From NCBI RefSeq assembly GCF_038806765.1, contig NZ_CP152389.1, positions 372,001 through 436,000 on the forward strand: a stretch of 64,000 bases of DNA, read 5' to 3'. Made by a program: the position numbers and the translations under genes. The stretch's first letter is position 1. Each line of letters starts with the position of its first letter. Shown here piece after piece: positions 17,292 through 27,116 of the stretch. Source of the DNA: Mucilaginibacter sp. CSA2-8R (lineage in GTDB: Bacteria; Bacteroidota; Bacteroidia; Sphingobacteriales; Sphingobacteriaceae). The notes beneath the pieces are model-generated. The model had not been told where the DNA came from. It ran no database searches and saw only the letters and a program-made list of their open reading frames with translations.

Positions 17292-18542
17292 ATGATGAAG
17301 CGTTTTTTATTCTTAATAATGATGGTGCTCGGTAACGGTGCTATTGCTCAGCAATTGGCTTTTCCGGGCGCAGAGGGTTTTGGCCGCTTTGCTTCGGGAG
17401 GACGCGGAGGCAGCATTTATCACGTAACCAATTTGAATGAAGCAGGCCCAGGCTCCTTTCGCGATGCTGTAAGTAAACCTAAACGTACCATTGTTTTTGA
17501 TGTAGCCGGCGTTATTAAAATTACTGATAAAATTAAGGCAGCTGCCGATATCACCGTGGCCGGCCAAACAGCACCAGCACCGGGTGTTACGGTATATGGT
17601 AATGGCATTTCGTTAAGCGGTAATTCTATTGTCCGCCACATGCGCTTTCGTGGTAGTATTAATATGCCGCGCGGCGGGTGTACGTTAGTAGCAGATAGCT
17701 TGGATAAACTGATGCTGGACCATGTGAGCATCGAGTGGGGCCGCTGGGACAATCTGCATATTAAACACAGCACTAATGTAACCCTGCAATATTGCCTGAT
17801 AGCCGAAAGCCTGGACCCGCAATGTTTTGGTGCATTGATAGAGCGCCCCGAGTTTGTCACCATTCATCACTGTTTATGGGCTGATAACCAAAGCCGTAAC
17901 CCAAAAGCTAAAGCAAAAATTGAGTACGTTAATAATGTAGTTTATAATTGGGGTACCAGTGGTTTTGTAGGCGGGCACTCTGCCGAGCATCATTATCAGG
18001 ATTTGGTTAATAACTACTTTATTGCCGGGCCTAACTCTACCGATAACTTTTTAGCCATGTTTACCGCAACAGATCATGTTTATCAGCGCGGCAATAAAGT
18101 GGATTTAAATAAGGATGGGCAGTTGAACGGCCGCGAAGTAACCATTCAGGATTTCGGTGAAAAAGGCGCTTCGATGCTTTCAAAGCCAACTTTGCTTACC
18201 AAAAGTAACCTTAAAATTAGCACGCCCGAGCAAGCCTATCAAACCGTTATTGCGCAGGCCGGAGCGGTTTTGTACCGTGATGCTGTTGACCAGCGACTGT
18301 TAGCTTACGTAATCAGTTTAGGTACACAAGGTAAAATATACCGCTCAGAAACTGAGGTAAATGGGCAGCCTGATATTACCCCAGGCCGTCTCAATAAAAC
18401 AGATAAAGATGGTGACGGTATACCTGATGCCTGGGAGCAAACACATCAACTGAATGCCAGTAACGCAGAAGATGCGCAGCTAATTAACTCAGCTGGTTAC
18501 TCCAACCTCGAAGAGTATTTAAACGGACTTACTAAAAAATAA
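17292..18542 (+). CDS. secreted pectate-lyase-like protein (right-handed beta-helix)
   Basis: A 416-residue exported polysaccharide lyase, probably cleaving pectic homogalacturonan or a related uronan by beta-elimination. The signal peptide ends near AIA-Q (residue 19). The mature protein starts with LAFPGAEGFGRFASGGRGG, the hallmark of PL1-type pectate lyases of Bacteroidota, followed by VTNLNEAGPGSFRDAV and the beta-helix coils (IVFDVAGVIKI, DKLMLDHVSIEWG, VTIHHCLWADNQSRNPK). The SRNPK segment contains the arginine/lysine positions typical of the catalytic face. Near residues 371-381 DKDGDGIPDAW is a calcium-binding repeat, followed by NLEEYLNGL. The gene lies between the hybrid regulator and SusC, and is the best clue that the PUL targets pectin. 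The exact PL subfamily cannot be fixed by eye. Confidence 0.85.
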   Translation: MMKRFLFLIMMVLGNGAIAQQLAFPGAEGFGRFASGGRGGSIYHVTNLNEAGPGSFRDAVSKPKRTIVFDVAGVIKITDKIKAAADITVAGQTAPAPGVTVYGNGISLSGNSIVRHMRFRGSINMPRGGCTLVADSLDKLMLDHVSIEWGRWDNLHIKHSTNVTLQYCLIAESLDPQCFGALIERPEFVTIHHCLWADNQSRNPKAKAKIEYVNNVVYNWGTSGFVGGHSAEHHYQDLVNNYFIAGPNSTDNFLAMFTATDHVYQRGNKVDLNKDGQLNGREVTIQDFGEKGASMLSKPTLLTKSNLKISTPEQAYQTVIAQAGAVLYRDAVDQRLLAYVISLGTQGKIYRSETEVNGQPDITPGRLNKTDKDGDGIPDAWEQTHQLNASNAEDAQLINSAGYSNLEEYLNGLTKK

Positions 18543-18615
18543 AAATAAACACACCATTCTTTTGGGGCTGATGACTGACCAATCCCGGCCCTGTTTATAA
18601 ACCAACCAACAAATT

Positions 18616-21600
18616 ATGAGGAAAATTTATCTATTGATGATTGCACTGCTTTTTTGCGCACTCAACGCAAGTTACGCGCAAACCAGGGTAGTAACAGGTA
18701 CCGTAACCGAAAACGGCAGCAACGACCCGCTGGCGAGTGTTACCGTGCAGGTAAAGGGCGGTAGCCAGGGTACTCAAACCAATGTAAACGGTAAATATCA
18801 GGTTAATGTGCCTACTAACGGGCCAGTTACGCTGGTATTTACGTCTGTGGGTTACAAAACGTTGGAAAGCATTGTACCTGCCGGTTTGGTGCTTGATATA
18901 AAAATGAGCATTACTGATAATGTGCTTGACCAGGTGGTGGCCATTGGTTACGCTACCGTTAAGCGTAAAGAAGTAACCGGAGCATCAGCGTCGGTAAGCG
19001 GCGACGAGTTGAAACTGTCACCCGTAACTACGGCTGCACAAGCATTAACGGGTAAAGCGGCAGGGGTTAGTGTAGTTACCCAAAGCGGTGCACCGGGTGC
19101 GCCAAGCAATATCGTTATCCGTGGAGCCTCTACCATTACGCAAGGCTCGGCACCGCTGTACATTGTGGATGGTTTCCAGATGGAGGATGCCTTGCGCGAG
19201 GTAGACATCAACGATATTTTAACCATTGATGTATTAAAAGATGCCTCGGCAACCTCTATATACGGTGCCCGCGGGTCTAATGGTGTTATTTTAATTACTA
19301 CTAAATCAGGCCGTAAAGGCAAAACCGAAGTTAATTACAACGGCTATTATGGTATTGAGCGCCTGGGCAAAAAGGTGCCGGTAATGGGCGTGCTCGATTA
19401 TACTAAATACGAGTATGAGCTGCAAACACTGGCAGGTAAGGAGTCGGCCTGGGCCACTTATTTTGGCGGTAATACAACCGACCCCGGTTTTTATACCGGT
19501 GCTTACAACTACATCAATTCTAATTACGCAAACCGCGAAGGTATTGACTGGCAGGATCTGTTATTTGGTGGCACCGCATCAAGCCAAAACCATAACATTA
19601 GCGTAAGCAGCGGTTCGGATAAAACAAAGTTTTTGCTCAGCTATAACAATACCGGGCAAAACGGCATTTTTGCCAAGCACGATTACCTGCGTAACGGTAT
19701 CAGGTTAAAACTAAACCACGAAGTGATGAAAAACGTGGTCTTGGATTTTAACACCAACTACCAGGATACCCGTGTAAATGGCGGCGGCTCCTTGGGCGGC
19801 GCATTAAAGCTAACCTTGCTGCAGCCACCTACCGGCGGTACCCGTTACACTAACCAACAGTTAATCAGCAGCGATATCAGTAACGATTTTTTAGCGTACG
19901 ACTCGCAGTATGATCTTTACAATCCCATCATTGTTAATGATGCAGTAACTGCAACCACTTACAACCGTCAGTTTACAGGTAACGCCGGTTTGGACATCGG
20001 CATCACTAAAGATTTAAAGTTCCACACGTTCGGCAGCTACCTATGGCGCCAGATCCGGTCAGATTCTTTTGACGATGGGCGTACCCGCACGGCACAAAAT
20101 AACCTGGGGCCATATGGGTCGCGTAATAACAGCGAGCGGTATTCATGGCAGGTAACCAATACTTTAAACTGGGGGCACAGCTTTCATAGCCACAATGTAA
20201 ACCTGTTGTTAGGCCAGGAGGCATACTACCTGCAATCGCTTAATTTGGATAACACGTATTACCAGTTTCCGGCCAATAACTTTGGTTTAAACAATGTAAG
20301 CCAAGCCAGCGGAAACACTAAAAACTCTTACGGTTCTAACTTAACCAAAAGCTCGTTGAGTTCTTTCTTCGGCAGAGCATCCTACAATTTTAAAGACCGG
20401 TATATTTTAAATCTTACTTTACGTGCCGATGGTTCGAGTAAATTCGGTCCCGAAAATAAATGGGGCTATTTCCCATCGGTAGCCGGTGCATGGCGTATCT
20501 CTGACGAAAGTTTTATGAAAAACCAAAACGTGGTTAGCGACATGAAATTACGCGTAGGTTATGGTACGGCAGGTAACAATAACATTGACGATTATTTTTA
20601 TGTTACTGGCTATAGCGGTAATAGCTATGCTATTAACAAAACAAACTTTCAAACCTTAGTGCCGGGCTCTACAGTAGGTAACCCCGCCATTAAGTGGGAA
20701 ACTACCAAATCAACCAACGTTGGTTTAGACCTCGATTTCCTGAAAGGGCGGTTTACTTTATCGGCTGATGTGTATAACAATGAATCGAGCGATTTACTCA
20801 TCAAGGCAGCCATACCGCCTACCGCCGGTTATACCAGCCAATATCAAAACATCGGGTCTATCCGTAACCGCGGTATCGAGTTTGTGTTAGGGAGCAACAA
20901 CATCGCTACCAAGCAATTCAGGTGGAAAACCAACTTCAATATTTCCTTCAACCGGTCTAAGGTGATGGCGCTTTACGGGCAAAGTGATCAGGATTATTTT
21001 ATCAGCAATTACAATAGCCGGGTTGATTTCCTGGTTAAAGTAGGCCAGCCGCTGGGTCAAATTTATGGTTACCGCTACGCCGGGGTATATACCACTGATG
21101 ATTTTACACAAAACGCTAGCGGTACCTACGCCCTTAAAGCTGGTGTGCCGCGTGCCAAATCGGCTAACATTGCTAACTTAAAGCCGGGTGATTTAAAATA
21201 CGAAACCACCGCCGGCGAAAAAGATGCTAATGGTAACCCAGTATGGTCAACCAATGACCGTACGGTTATCGGTAATGCACAGCCTAAATTTCAGGGCGGT
21301 ATGACCAACACTTTTAACTATAAAGGTTTTGATTTTACCGTGTTTATGAACTTTGCTGTGGGTAACAAAGTGTTCAACGCCAATACACAGCGTTTTATAG
21401 GGCCATACCTGCCAAACCAAAATACACTTACAGTGATGAATACGCGTTATACGCTGGTTGATCCTAACACTGGCAAAGAAACCTCAAACTTGGGTCGCCT
21501 GGCGCAATTAAATCCACAGCAATTTGACCCCAATGCTTTATGGAGCCTGCATGGCGATAATAAAATTGCCATCAGCGATGCACTTGATTATTATGTGGAA

Positions 21601-21846
21601 GACGGCTCTTACCTGCGTTTAAGTACCATTACCCTGGGCTATACCATTCCTAAAGCCTGGATGCAGAAAGTAAGGTTAACCCGGGCACGCCTGTACTGCA
21701 CCCTAAATAACATCCATACTTTCACTAAGTACAAGGGTTATGACCCGGCCGTATCGGCCACATCAAGCATCTTAACTCAAGGTATTGATGATTCGGCTTA
21801 CCCGGTTTCTAAAAGTGTAGTATTTGGTGTCAATGTTTCATTTTAA
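18616..21846 (+). CDS. SusC/RagA-family TonB-dependent outer-membrane transporter
   Basis: A 1076-residue TonB-dependent porin that imports oligosaccharides across the outer membrane with its SusD partner. A signal peptide ends at SYAQ (residue about 22). Residues 23-110 form a carboxypeptidase-regulatory-like domain (VTGTVTENGSNDPLASVTVQ, VNGKYQVNVP, TLVFTSVGYKTLE). The plug domain follows (about 115-235) with GKAAGVSVVTQSG, PLYIVDGFQM and the SusC-typical VLKDASATSIYGARGSNGVILITTKSG. The rest is a 22-stranded barrel, and the chain ends in VVFGVNVSF with a terminal phenylalanine. The SusD gene starts 13 bases after the stop, so both are on one transcript. It belongs to the pectin-type PUL controlled by the hybrid regulator. 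Confidence 0.95.
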   Translation: MRKIYLLMIALLFCALNASYAQTRVVTGTVTENGSNDPLASVTVQVKGGSQGTQTNVNGKYQVNVPTNGPVTLVFTSVGYKTLESIVPAGLVLDIKMSITDNVLDQVVAIGYATVKRKEVTGASASVSGDELKLSPVTTAAQALTGKAAGVSVVTQSGAPGAPSNIVIRGASTITQGSAPLYIVDGFQMEDALREVDINDILTIDVLKDASATSIYGARGSNGVILITTKSGRKGKTEVNYNGYYGIERLGKKVPVMGVLDYTKYEYELQTLAGKESAWATYFGGNTTDPGFYTGAYNYINSNYANREGIDWQDLLFGGTASSQNHNISVSSGSDKTKFLLSYNNTGQNGIFAKHDYLRNGIRLKLNHEVMKNVVLDFNTNYQDTRVNGGGSLGGALKLTLLQPPTGGTRYTNQQLISSDISNDFLAYDSQYDLYNPIIVNDAVTATTYNRQFTGNAGLDIGITKDLKFHTFGSYLWRQIRSDSFDDGRTRTAQNNLGPYGSRNNSERYSWQVTNTLNWGHSFHSHNVNLLLGQEAYYLQSLNLDNTYYQFPANNFGLNNVSQASGNTKNSYGSNLTKSSLSSFFGRASYNFKDRYILNLTLRADGSSKFGPENKWGYFPSVAGAWRISDESFMKNQNVVSDMKLRVGYGTAGNNNIDDYFYVTGYSGNSYAINKTNFQTLVPGSTVGNPAIKWETTKSTNVGLDLDFLKGRFTLSADVYNNESSDLLIKAAIPPTAGYTSQYQNIGSIRNRGIEFVLGSNNIATKQFRWKTNFNISFNRSKVMALYGQSDQDYFISNYNSRVDFLVKVGQPLGQIYGYRYAGVYTTDDFTQNASGTYALKAGVPRAKSANIANLKPGDLKYETTAGEKDANGNPVWSTNDRTVIGNAQPKFQGGMTNTFNYKGFDFTVFMNFAVGNKVFNANTQRFIGPYLPNQNTLTVMNTRYTLVDPNTGKETSNLGRLAQLNPQQFDPNALWSLHGDNKIAISDALDYYVEDGSYLRLSTITLGYTIPKAWMQKVRLTRARLYCTLNNIHTFTKYKGYDPAVSATSSILTQGIDDSAYPVSKSVVFGVNVSF

Positions 21847-21859
21847 AAAAAGTTCAGTC

Positions 21860-23671
21860 ATGAAAAAGATATATCTGTTAATTACTGTCGGGCTTACATC
21901 CCTTTCGCTCAATTCGTGCAAAAAGTTTTTGGAGCAACCATCAGTAACCAAGTACGATAGCCAAAATATTTTCGAAACGATAGACCGTGCCGAAATGGTG
22001 GTGGTAGGCTGTTATTCGCAAACCTTTAACCGCGAGTTGTATTACCAGTTGGGCATGGGCACCGATGAGTGCATGTCTACCGAGGCTACCTCTAACAGCA
22101 AAAACCAGGTAGGCAACTATGTTTATACGCCCTCTATATCCCCCAGTTCTACATTTACAGTAATGTATGCGGGGATTGAGTATGCTAACGTAGCTATTAA
22201 AGGTTTGCAGGGCATGAGCGTAAGCGATGCGCAAAAGCCTAAGTTAAATATGCTGTTAGGAGAAGCTTACGCTATAAGGGCAATGAACTATCTTAACCTC
22301 ATTCGTTTTTTTGGCGATGTGCCATACAGCACTGAGCCCGTAGGCGAAACCGGGCAGTTTTCATCATCAAGAGTTAGTCGTGATGTAATTTACGATGGCT
22401 GTGTAAAAGACCTGCAAACGGCAGCCGGCTTGCTGCCCTGGAAAAGTGCAGGCATGGTACCCACTTACGAGCGTTTTACCAAGCAAGCTGCCTTGGGTAT
22501 TTTAGCGCGTGTAGCGCTGTATGCCGCCGGTTACTCCTTACGTTGGGATTTAACGACTAATGCCGCTGCATCAGTTAAAATAGCTCAGCGCTCTGATGCC
22601 ACCCGTATTAAAGAGTTGTATAAAATTGCGGCTGATGCCTGCAAACAGGTGATAGATAAAGGCGAAAATAGTTTACTGCCCAGTTTTGAAACAGTATTCC
22701 GTAACCTGATTACCAGTAAATACGATAATGAGTCGCTGCTGTTGTTTGGGCAGTGGGGGCAGGATAATAATGATTCTCAATCCGGATATACCAATGGTAT
22801 TTTTGCACATGCCAGTTGTATTTTTGGTAAAAGCCAGCCGGCTATGGCCGTAACGCCAACCTACTGGTACGATTTTGCCGCCGGTGATTTACGCCGCGAT
22901 GTAACTATATGTAACTATGGCATAAACGCAGATAACGGCAGGGACATGAATACCTATTCGAGTAATACCATTGGTAAGTTTAGGGCAAACTGGGGACCCA
23001 ATACCGGTACGGCTGTAAACAAGCGCGACATTGACTGGCCTGTACTACGTTATTCGGATATCTTATTAATGTATGCTGAAGCTCTGAACGAATACAATAA
23101 CGGACCTGCAGGCGACGCCAAAGCGGCTTTTGAGCAGGTACGTATCCGTGGTTTTGGTGGCGATGCTTCAAAAATTGGTACTACACCATCCGATTATCAG
23201 GGCTTTCGCAATGCCATTATTAATGAGCGCAAGTTTGAATTCGGATTTGAGTCATTACGTCGCACTGATTTGGAGCGATGGGGTATTTTGTACGAAACGC
23301 TTACTAAAACCAAACAAAACCTGAACAATATGGCCGGCGTGACTGGTGCTTATGCCAACATTGACCGTTATAGGGTTTATAAACGTACTATTGCAACTTC
23401 TTTCCAAGACCCGGTAGTAGCAGTACCATATACCGGTTATAAGGCGCTTACCCCGGCTGATTCAACTACGATGGCTAAGGCTGGTAACGTGGTTTTAAGA
23501 ATGCATAACGCCTCTATTTTAAACTCGCAAGGTACCTTGGCGCCAAACAATGCATTGATTTCGAATTTGTTTCGCGGGCTGGAACGCGAAAAGGTAGAGA
23601 TACTACCTATTGCAACCTCCATCATTGATGTGAATCCCGGATTAAGAGGACAGCAACATCCTAAGTACTAA
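21860..23671 (+). CDS. SusD/RagB-family nutrient-binding lipoprotein
   Basis: A 603-residue surface lipoprotein that forms a lid over the SusC barrel and binds the oligosaccharide. I chose the ATG giving MKKIYLLITVGLTSLSLNSC because it makes a lipoprotein signal with cysteine 20; an upstream in-frame start inside the susC end would lengthen it by 12 unsuited residues. Family motifs include KKFLEQPSVTKYDSQNIF at the N-terminus, GEAYAIRAMNYLNLIRFFGDVPYS (the TPR-like helix with the FGDVPY hallmark), RYSDILLMYAEALNE, INERKFEFGFESLRRTDLERWG and the closing NPGLRGQQ. Spacing to susC is 13 bases. The transcription unit ends with a strong terminator shortly after the stop, so the glycosidase genes beyond it may have their own promoter or read through. 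Confidence 0.95.
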   Translation: MKKIYLLITVGLTSLSLNSCKKFLEQPSVTKYDSQNIFETIDRAEMVVVGCYSQTFNRELYYQLGMGTDECMSTEATSNSKNQVGNYVYTPSISPSSTFTVMYAGIEYANVAIKGLQGMSVSDAQKPKLNMLLGEAYAIRAMNYLNLIRFFGDVPYSTEPVGETGQFSSSRVSRDVIYDGCVKDLQTAAGLLPWKSAGMVPTYERFTKQAALGILARVALYAAGYSLRWDLTTNAAASVKIAQRSDATRIKELYKIAADACKQVIDKGENSLLPSFETVFRNLITSKYDNESLLLFGQWGQDNNDSQSGYTNGIFAHASCIFGKSQPAMAVTPTYWYDFAAGDLRRDVTICNYGINADNGRDMNTYSSNTIGKFRANWGPNTGTAVNKRDIDWPVLRYSDILLMYAEALNEYNNGPAGDAKAAFEQVRIRGFGGDASKIGTTPSDYQGFRNAIINERKFEFGFESLRRTDLERWGILYETLTKTKQNLNNMAGVTGAYANIDRYRVYKRTIATSFQDPVVAVPYTGYKALTPADSTTMAKAGNVVLRMHNASILNSQGTLAPNNALISNLFRGLEREKVEILPIATSIIDVNPGLRGQQHPKY

Positions 23672-23683
23672 TTATATTAATAA

Positions 23684-23719
23684 AGGCAAAAGATGTTTAA
23701 GTGGCATCTTTTGCTTTTT
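23684..23719 (+). terminator. intrinsic terminator after SusC/SusD
   Basis: A 10-bp perfect stem (GCAAAAGATG and its complement) with a 9-base loop, extended by wobble pairs, is followed by five T residues. It begins 13 bases after the SusD stop codon. Confidence 0.8.
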
Positions 23720-23812
23720 AATACTTGATATGATTGTGCCCGTAAAGTTTAAAGCTTAATCTATTACATGTATTTTAGATTGACTAAATAGCGTTAGTAC
23801 TGAAATAGCCAT

Positions 23813-24886
23813 ATGGACAGGAGAGATTTTATTGAAAAACTGGCACTAAGTTCGGCGGCATTGGCCATGCCGCAATTGGTGCAGGCCGGTTTGCTGCCCG
23901 AAGGAGGCAAAGTATCTGATTTTGCTAAGCGGCTAAAACCTATAGGCCGAAGGCTGGAAATGGAAGGTTATTATATATGGTGTAATAGCCCCATCGAAGC
24001 CGCAGACGGTAAAATACACATATTTTTTTCGCGCTGGGTAGCCAGTAAAAAAATGGGGGGGTGGATTAACGGTTCCGAAATTTGTCATGCTGTTGCCGAT
24101 GGTCCGGAAGATGATTTTAAGTTTACCGGTGTTATACTCGCTCCGCGCGGCCCGGGTTACTGGGATGCTACAACCTGCCATAACCCTTCCATCAAATATG
24201 TTGATGGCCAATACTGCTTGTTTTTTATGGGTAACTCCAACGGTAAAACTAATACTAAACGCATTGGTTTAGCTACCGCTCCAAGCTTAGATGGGCCCTG
24301 GAAACGGCCTGATGCTACCTTGCTCGAAGCCGGCCCTGCCGGTGCCTGGGACGACCATTGTACCACCAACCCAGCCTTTATTAAACATAACGGTGAGTAC
24401 TGGTTGTACTACAAATCGTGGAATACGACAGAATACGAAAACTCGACCGACCCGGTAGTAAAAGGGAATCGTAAATACGGGCTGGCCATAGCGCAAAAGC
24501 TGGAAGGTCCTTATATAAAATATAAAGGCAATCCCGTTATTGATTTTTCATCAAGACCCAACAATGCGCAGTTAGAAGATGCCTTTGTATGGACCGATAA
24601 AGGACGCATTAATATGCTGGCCCGTGATATGGGTATATTTAACCATGAGTACGGCTTGCTTATGCAATCAAAAAACGGTACCCGCTGGGATGAGCCACAG
24701 GTTGCTTATTATGATGCTGCCCATTATGGCATTAAGCAACCCGATCCGCCATCTTACCTCAAAAAATACGGGCGTTTTGAGCGGCCGCAATTATTATTTC
24801 AAAAGGGTAAGCCAACCTATTTATTTACCGCATCGCAAGGCGGTAAGTACATGACGGCTTCCTCATTTCTGTTTAAGATTACCTAA
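23813..24886 (+). CDS. secreted five-bladed beta-propeller glycoside hydrolase (GH43/GH117-like)
   Basis: A 357-residue exported protein with a Tat-like N-terminus (MDRRDFIEKLALSSAALA) and a body of five-bladed propeller repeats. Recurrent elements are DGKIHIFFSRW, WDATTCHNPSIKYVDGQYCLFFMG, RIGLATAPSLDGPWKR, HCTTNPAFIKHNGEYWLYYKSW, YGLAIAQKLEGPY and LEDAFVWTDKGRINMLARD. The repeated D/N-P-x-I/F-x-x-x-G-x-Y-W/C-L-Y/F-Y pattern is that of clan GH-F/GH-J type furanosidases and related enzymes. The acidic residues in WDATTCHNPS and LEDAFVW are the likely active site. The exact GH family is not clear to me; GH43, GH117 and some uncatalogued families share this pattern. It follows SusD after a terminator and is 9 bases from the next glycosidase gene. 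Confidence 0.7.
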   Translation: MDRRDFIEKLALSSAALAMPQLVQAGLLPEGGKVSDFAKRLKPIGRRLEMEGYYIWCNSPIEAADGKIHIFFSRWVASKKMGGWINGSEICHAVADGPEDDFKFTGVILAPRGPGYWDATTCHNPSIKYVDGQYCLFFMGNSNGKTNTKRIGLATAPSLDGPWKRPDATLLEAGPAGAWDDHCTTNPAFIKHNGEYWLYYKSWNTTEYENSTDPVVKGNRKYGLAIAQKLEGPYIKYKGNPVIDFSSRPNNAQLEDAFVWTDKGRINMLARDMGIFNHEYGLLMQSKNGTRWDEPQVAYYDAAHYGIKQPDPPSYLKKYGRFERPQLLFQKGKPTYLFTASQGGKYMTASSFLFKIT

Positions 24887-24895
24887 CAATAGTTT

Positions 24896-27046
24896 ATGAC
24901 ATATTGGTTTAAGAAACTGTATTTACTAACCGGTATAACCCTGATGGCACCGGCTGTTTGGGCCCAAACCAAAATAGACCGCAAAGCATTAGTGCAAAGG
25001 CATAGCGTAGTGCTGCACACTACCGACTCGCTTTCATCACTCTCGTTGGGTAATGGCAAGTTTGCTTTTACTGCAGACATTACCGGTTTGCAAACTTTTC
25101 CAGAGTATTATGAAAAGGGCGTTCCGCTTGGCACCCAATCTGAGTGGGGCTGGCACAGCTTTAAAGATACCGCTGGTTACAAATTTGAGGAAACCTTAAA
25201 ACCTTACCAGATTAACAATAGGCAGGAATCATATTCGGTGCAATGGAACGAGCCTAAACGTAATCGGGATGCCTCAAACTGGTTCAGACAAAATGTACAC
25301 CGTTTGCAGTTAGGCAATCTTGGTTTCCTTATCTATAAGAGGAGCGGTGCAGTAGCTGATATTAAAGATATTAAAAACATCAGTCAGAAACTGGACATGT
25401 GGACAGGCAGCTTGCAAAGTCACTTTGAGGTAGATGGTGTGCCGGTAGAGGTAACTACTTACGTTAACCAGCAGCAGGATGAGATAGCTATAAAAGTAAA
25501 CTCTGCCTTGTTGCAGCAAGGGCGTTTAAAAGTGCAATTGCGTTACCCTTTCCCCACTAATGAGTGGGGCGACTATGGTACAAACCGGGCACATCCCGAA
25601 AAGCATAGCTCGGGCATTGTTCAGCAAAGCAATAATCAGGGGCTGATTAATCATCGGTTAGATGATGATCAGTATTTTACCCAATTCAATTGGTCGGGGA
25701 GCGCAAAACTGGAAAGTAAGGCTAAGCACCAGTTTGTTTTAACACCAGGCAAAACCTCCGCCGAGTTAACCTTTACCTGTTTATTTACACCTAAAAAGCC
25801 AGCCGGAAAATTACTCACTTTTGCCGAAACTGCTTTAAATAACCAACAGGCCTGGCCTGCTTTTTGGCAAAGCGGCGGCGCAATAGATTTTTCGGGCAGT
25901 ACCGACCCACGGGCTAAAGAACTGGAGCGACGTGTTGTTTTATCGCAATGGCTTACCCGTATTCAGTCTGCGGGAGCTTATCCGCCGCAAGAAACCGGGC
26001 TGGTTTACAACAGCTGGTATGGTAAGCCGCATTTAGAAATGCATTGGTGGCATAGCCTGCACTATGCGCTTTGGCAACGCCCGGCCCTGCTCGAAAAAAG
26101 TATGGACTGGTATCATCAGCCAAAAGTAGAAAACACGGCTCGTCAAATAGCAAAACGACAAGGATATAACGGCGTGCGCTGGCAAAAGATGACCGACCCA
26201 AACGGTAACGAAAGCCCATCATCGGTAGGTGCATTCTTGGTTTGGCAGCAGCCTCACTTTATCACCTTTGCCGAGTCGGTTTACCGTTTGCACAATGATA
26301 AAGCCGTATTAAACCGGTATAAGGATTTAGTATTTGCCACAGCCGATTTTATAGCCTCATTTGCTTACTATGATAAGGCGCAAAACCGTTACTTGTTAGG
26401 TAAGGGTATTATTTTAGCACAAGAGCGTTATAAACCCGAAGATACTTTTAACCCACCCTACGAGCTGCAATACTGGTACTGGGCGCTGCAAACGGCACAA
26501 CAATGGCGCAAGCGGCTTGGTTTACAGCCTGATAGCAAATATGCCGGCGTAATGAGCAAGCTATCAGCATTGCCGCAAAAAGATGGTGTTTACCTGGCTG
26601 CTGAAAGCGCTCCCGATTCATATACCAACCCCAAGTTGCTAACAGACCACCCCTCGGTGCTGGCTACTTATGGTATGCTGCCCTATAACCAGCGTTTGGA
26701 TACGGCGGTAATGAAAAAAACATTTAACATGGTATGGAAAATATGGGATTGGAAAGATACCTGGGGATGGGACTTCCCGATGACAGCCATGGCGGCTACC
26801 CGCTTAGGGATGCCCGACAAAGCTATCGACGCTTTATTTATGCCCATCAAAACCAATACGTATTTACCTAATGGTCATAATTTTCAGGATGACAGGTTGC
26901 GTATTTACTTGCCGGGTAATGGCGGCCTGTTAACCGCTGTGGCACTTATGTGTGCCGGTTGGGACGGATGCAAAACCACAAATCCTGGCTTTCCGAAAGA
27001 TGGCAAATGGAAGGTTAAATGGGAAGGTTTACAACCTATGTTTTAA
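24896..27046 (+). CDS. secreted six-hairpin (alpha/alpha) glycosidase, GH65/GH95-like
   Basis: A 716-residue exported protein, with signal peptide ending near VWAQ (residue 23). Residues about 40-330 form a beta-rich N-terminal domain (SLSLGNGKFAFTADITGLQTFP is typical of GH65/GH95-like beta-sandwich starts). Residues about 340-700 form an (alpha/alpha)6 barrel with the segments GLVYNSWYGKPHLEMHWWHSLHYALWQRP and LLTDHPSVLATYGMLP, ending in LPGNGGLLTAVALMCAGWDG. The glutamate in HLEMHWWH is a candidate catalytic acid. The family is frequent in Bacteroidota PULs but the exact GH number is not clear to me, and no activity is assigned. It is 9 bases from the propeller glycosidase and ends at a convergent terminator, so the two are an operon. 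Confidence 0.65.
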   Translation: MTYWFKKLYLLTGITLMAPAVWAQTKIDRKALVQRHSVVLHTTDSLSSLSLGNGKFAFTADITGLQTFPEYYEKGVPLGTQSEWGWHSFKDTAGYKFEETLKPYQINNRQESYSVQWNEPKRNRDASNWFRQNVHRLQLGNLGFLIYKRSGAVADIKDIKNISQKLDMWTGSLQSHFEVDGVPVEVTTYVNQQQDEIAIKVNSALLQQGRLKVQLRYPFPTNEWGDYGTNRAHPEKHSSGIVQQSNNQGLINHRLDDDQYFTQFNWSGSAKLESKAKHQFVLTPGKTSAELTFTCLFTPKKPAGKLLTFAETALNNQQAWPAFWQSGGAIDFSGSTDPRAKELERRVVLSQWLTRIQSAGAYPPQETGLVYNSWYGKPHLEMHWWHSLHYALWQRPALLEKSMDWYHQPKVENTARQIAKRQGYNGVRWQKMTDPNGNESPSSVGAFLVWQQPHFITFAESVYRLHNDKAVLNRYKDLVFATADFIASFAYYDKAQNRYLLGKGIILAQERYKPEDTFNPPYELQYWYWALQTAQQWRKRLGLQPDSKYAGVMSKLSALPQKDGVYLAAESAPDSYTNPKLLTDHPSVLATYGMLPYNQRLDTAVMKKTFNMVWKIWDWKDTWGWDFPMTAMAATRLGMPDKAIDALFMPIKTNTYLPNGHNFQDDRLRIYLPGNGGLLTAVALMCAGWDGCKTTNPGFPKDGKWKVKWEGLQPMF

Positions 27047-27071
27047 TTAAGTAGCCAGTGCTTATTTAGTG

Positions 27072-27111
27072 AAAGGGCATTTTGCAACAAGTTATTTGCA
27101 AAATGCCCTTT
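27072..27111. terminator. bidirectional intrinsic terminator, perfect 16-bp stem
   Basis: Arms AAAGGGCATTTTGCAA and its complement enclose an 8-base loop. The stem lies between the convergent glycosidase gene (stop at 27046) and the monooxygenase-type gene (stop at 27117), with A and T flanks on both sides. Confidence 0.85.
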
Positions 27112-27116
27112 ATCAT

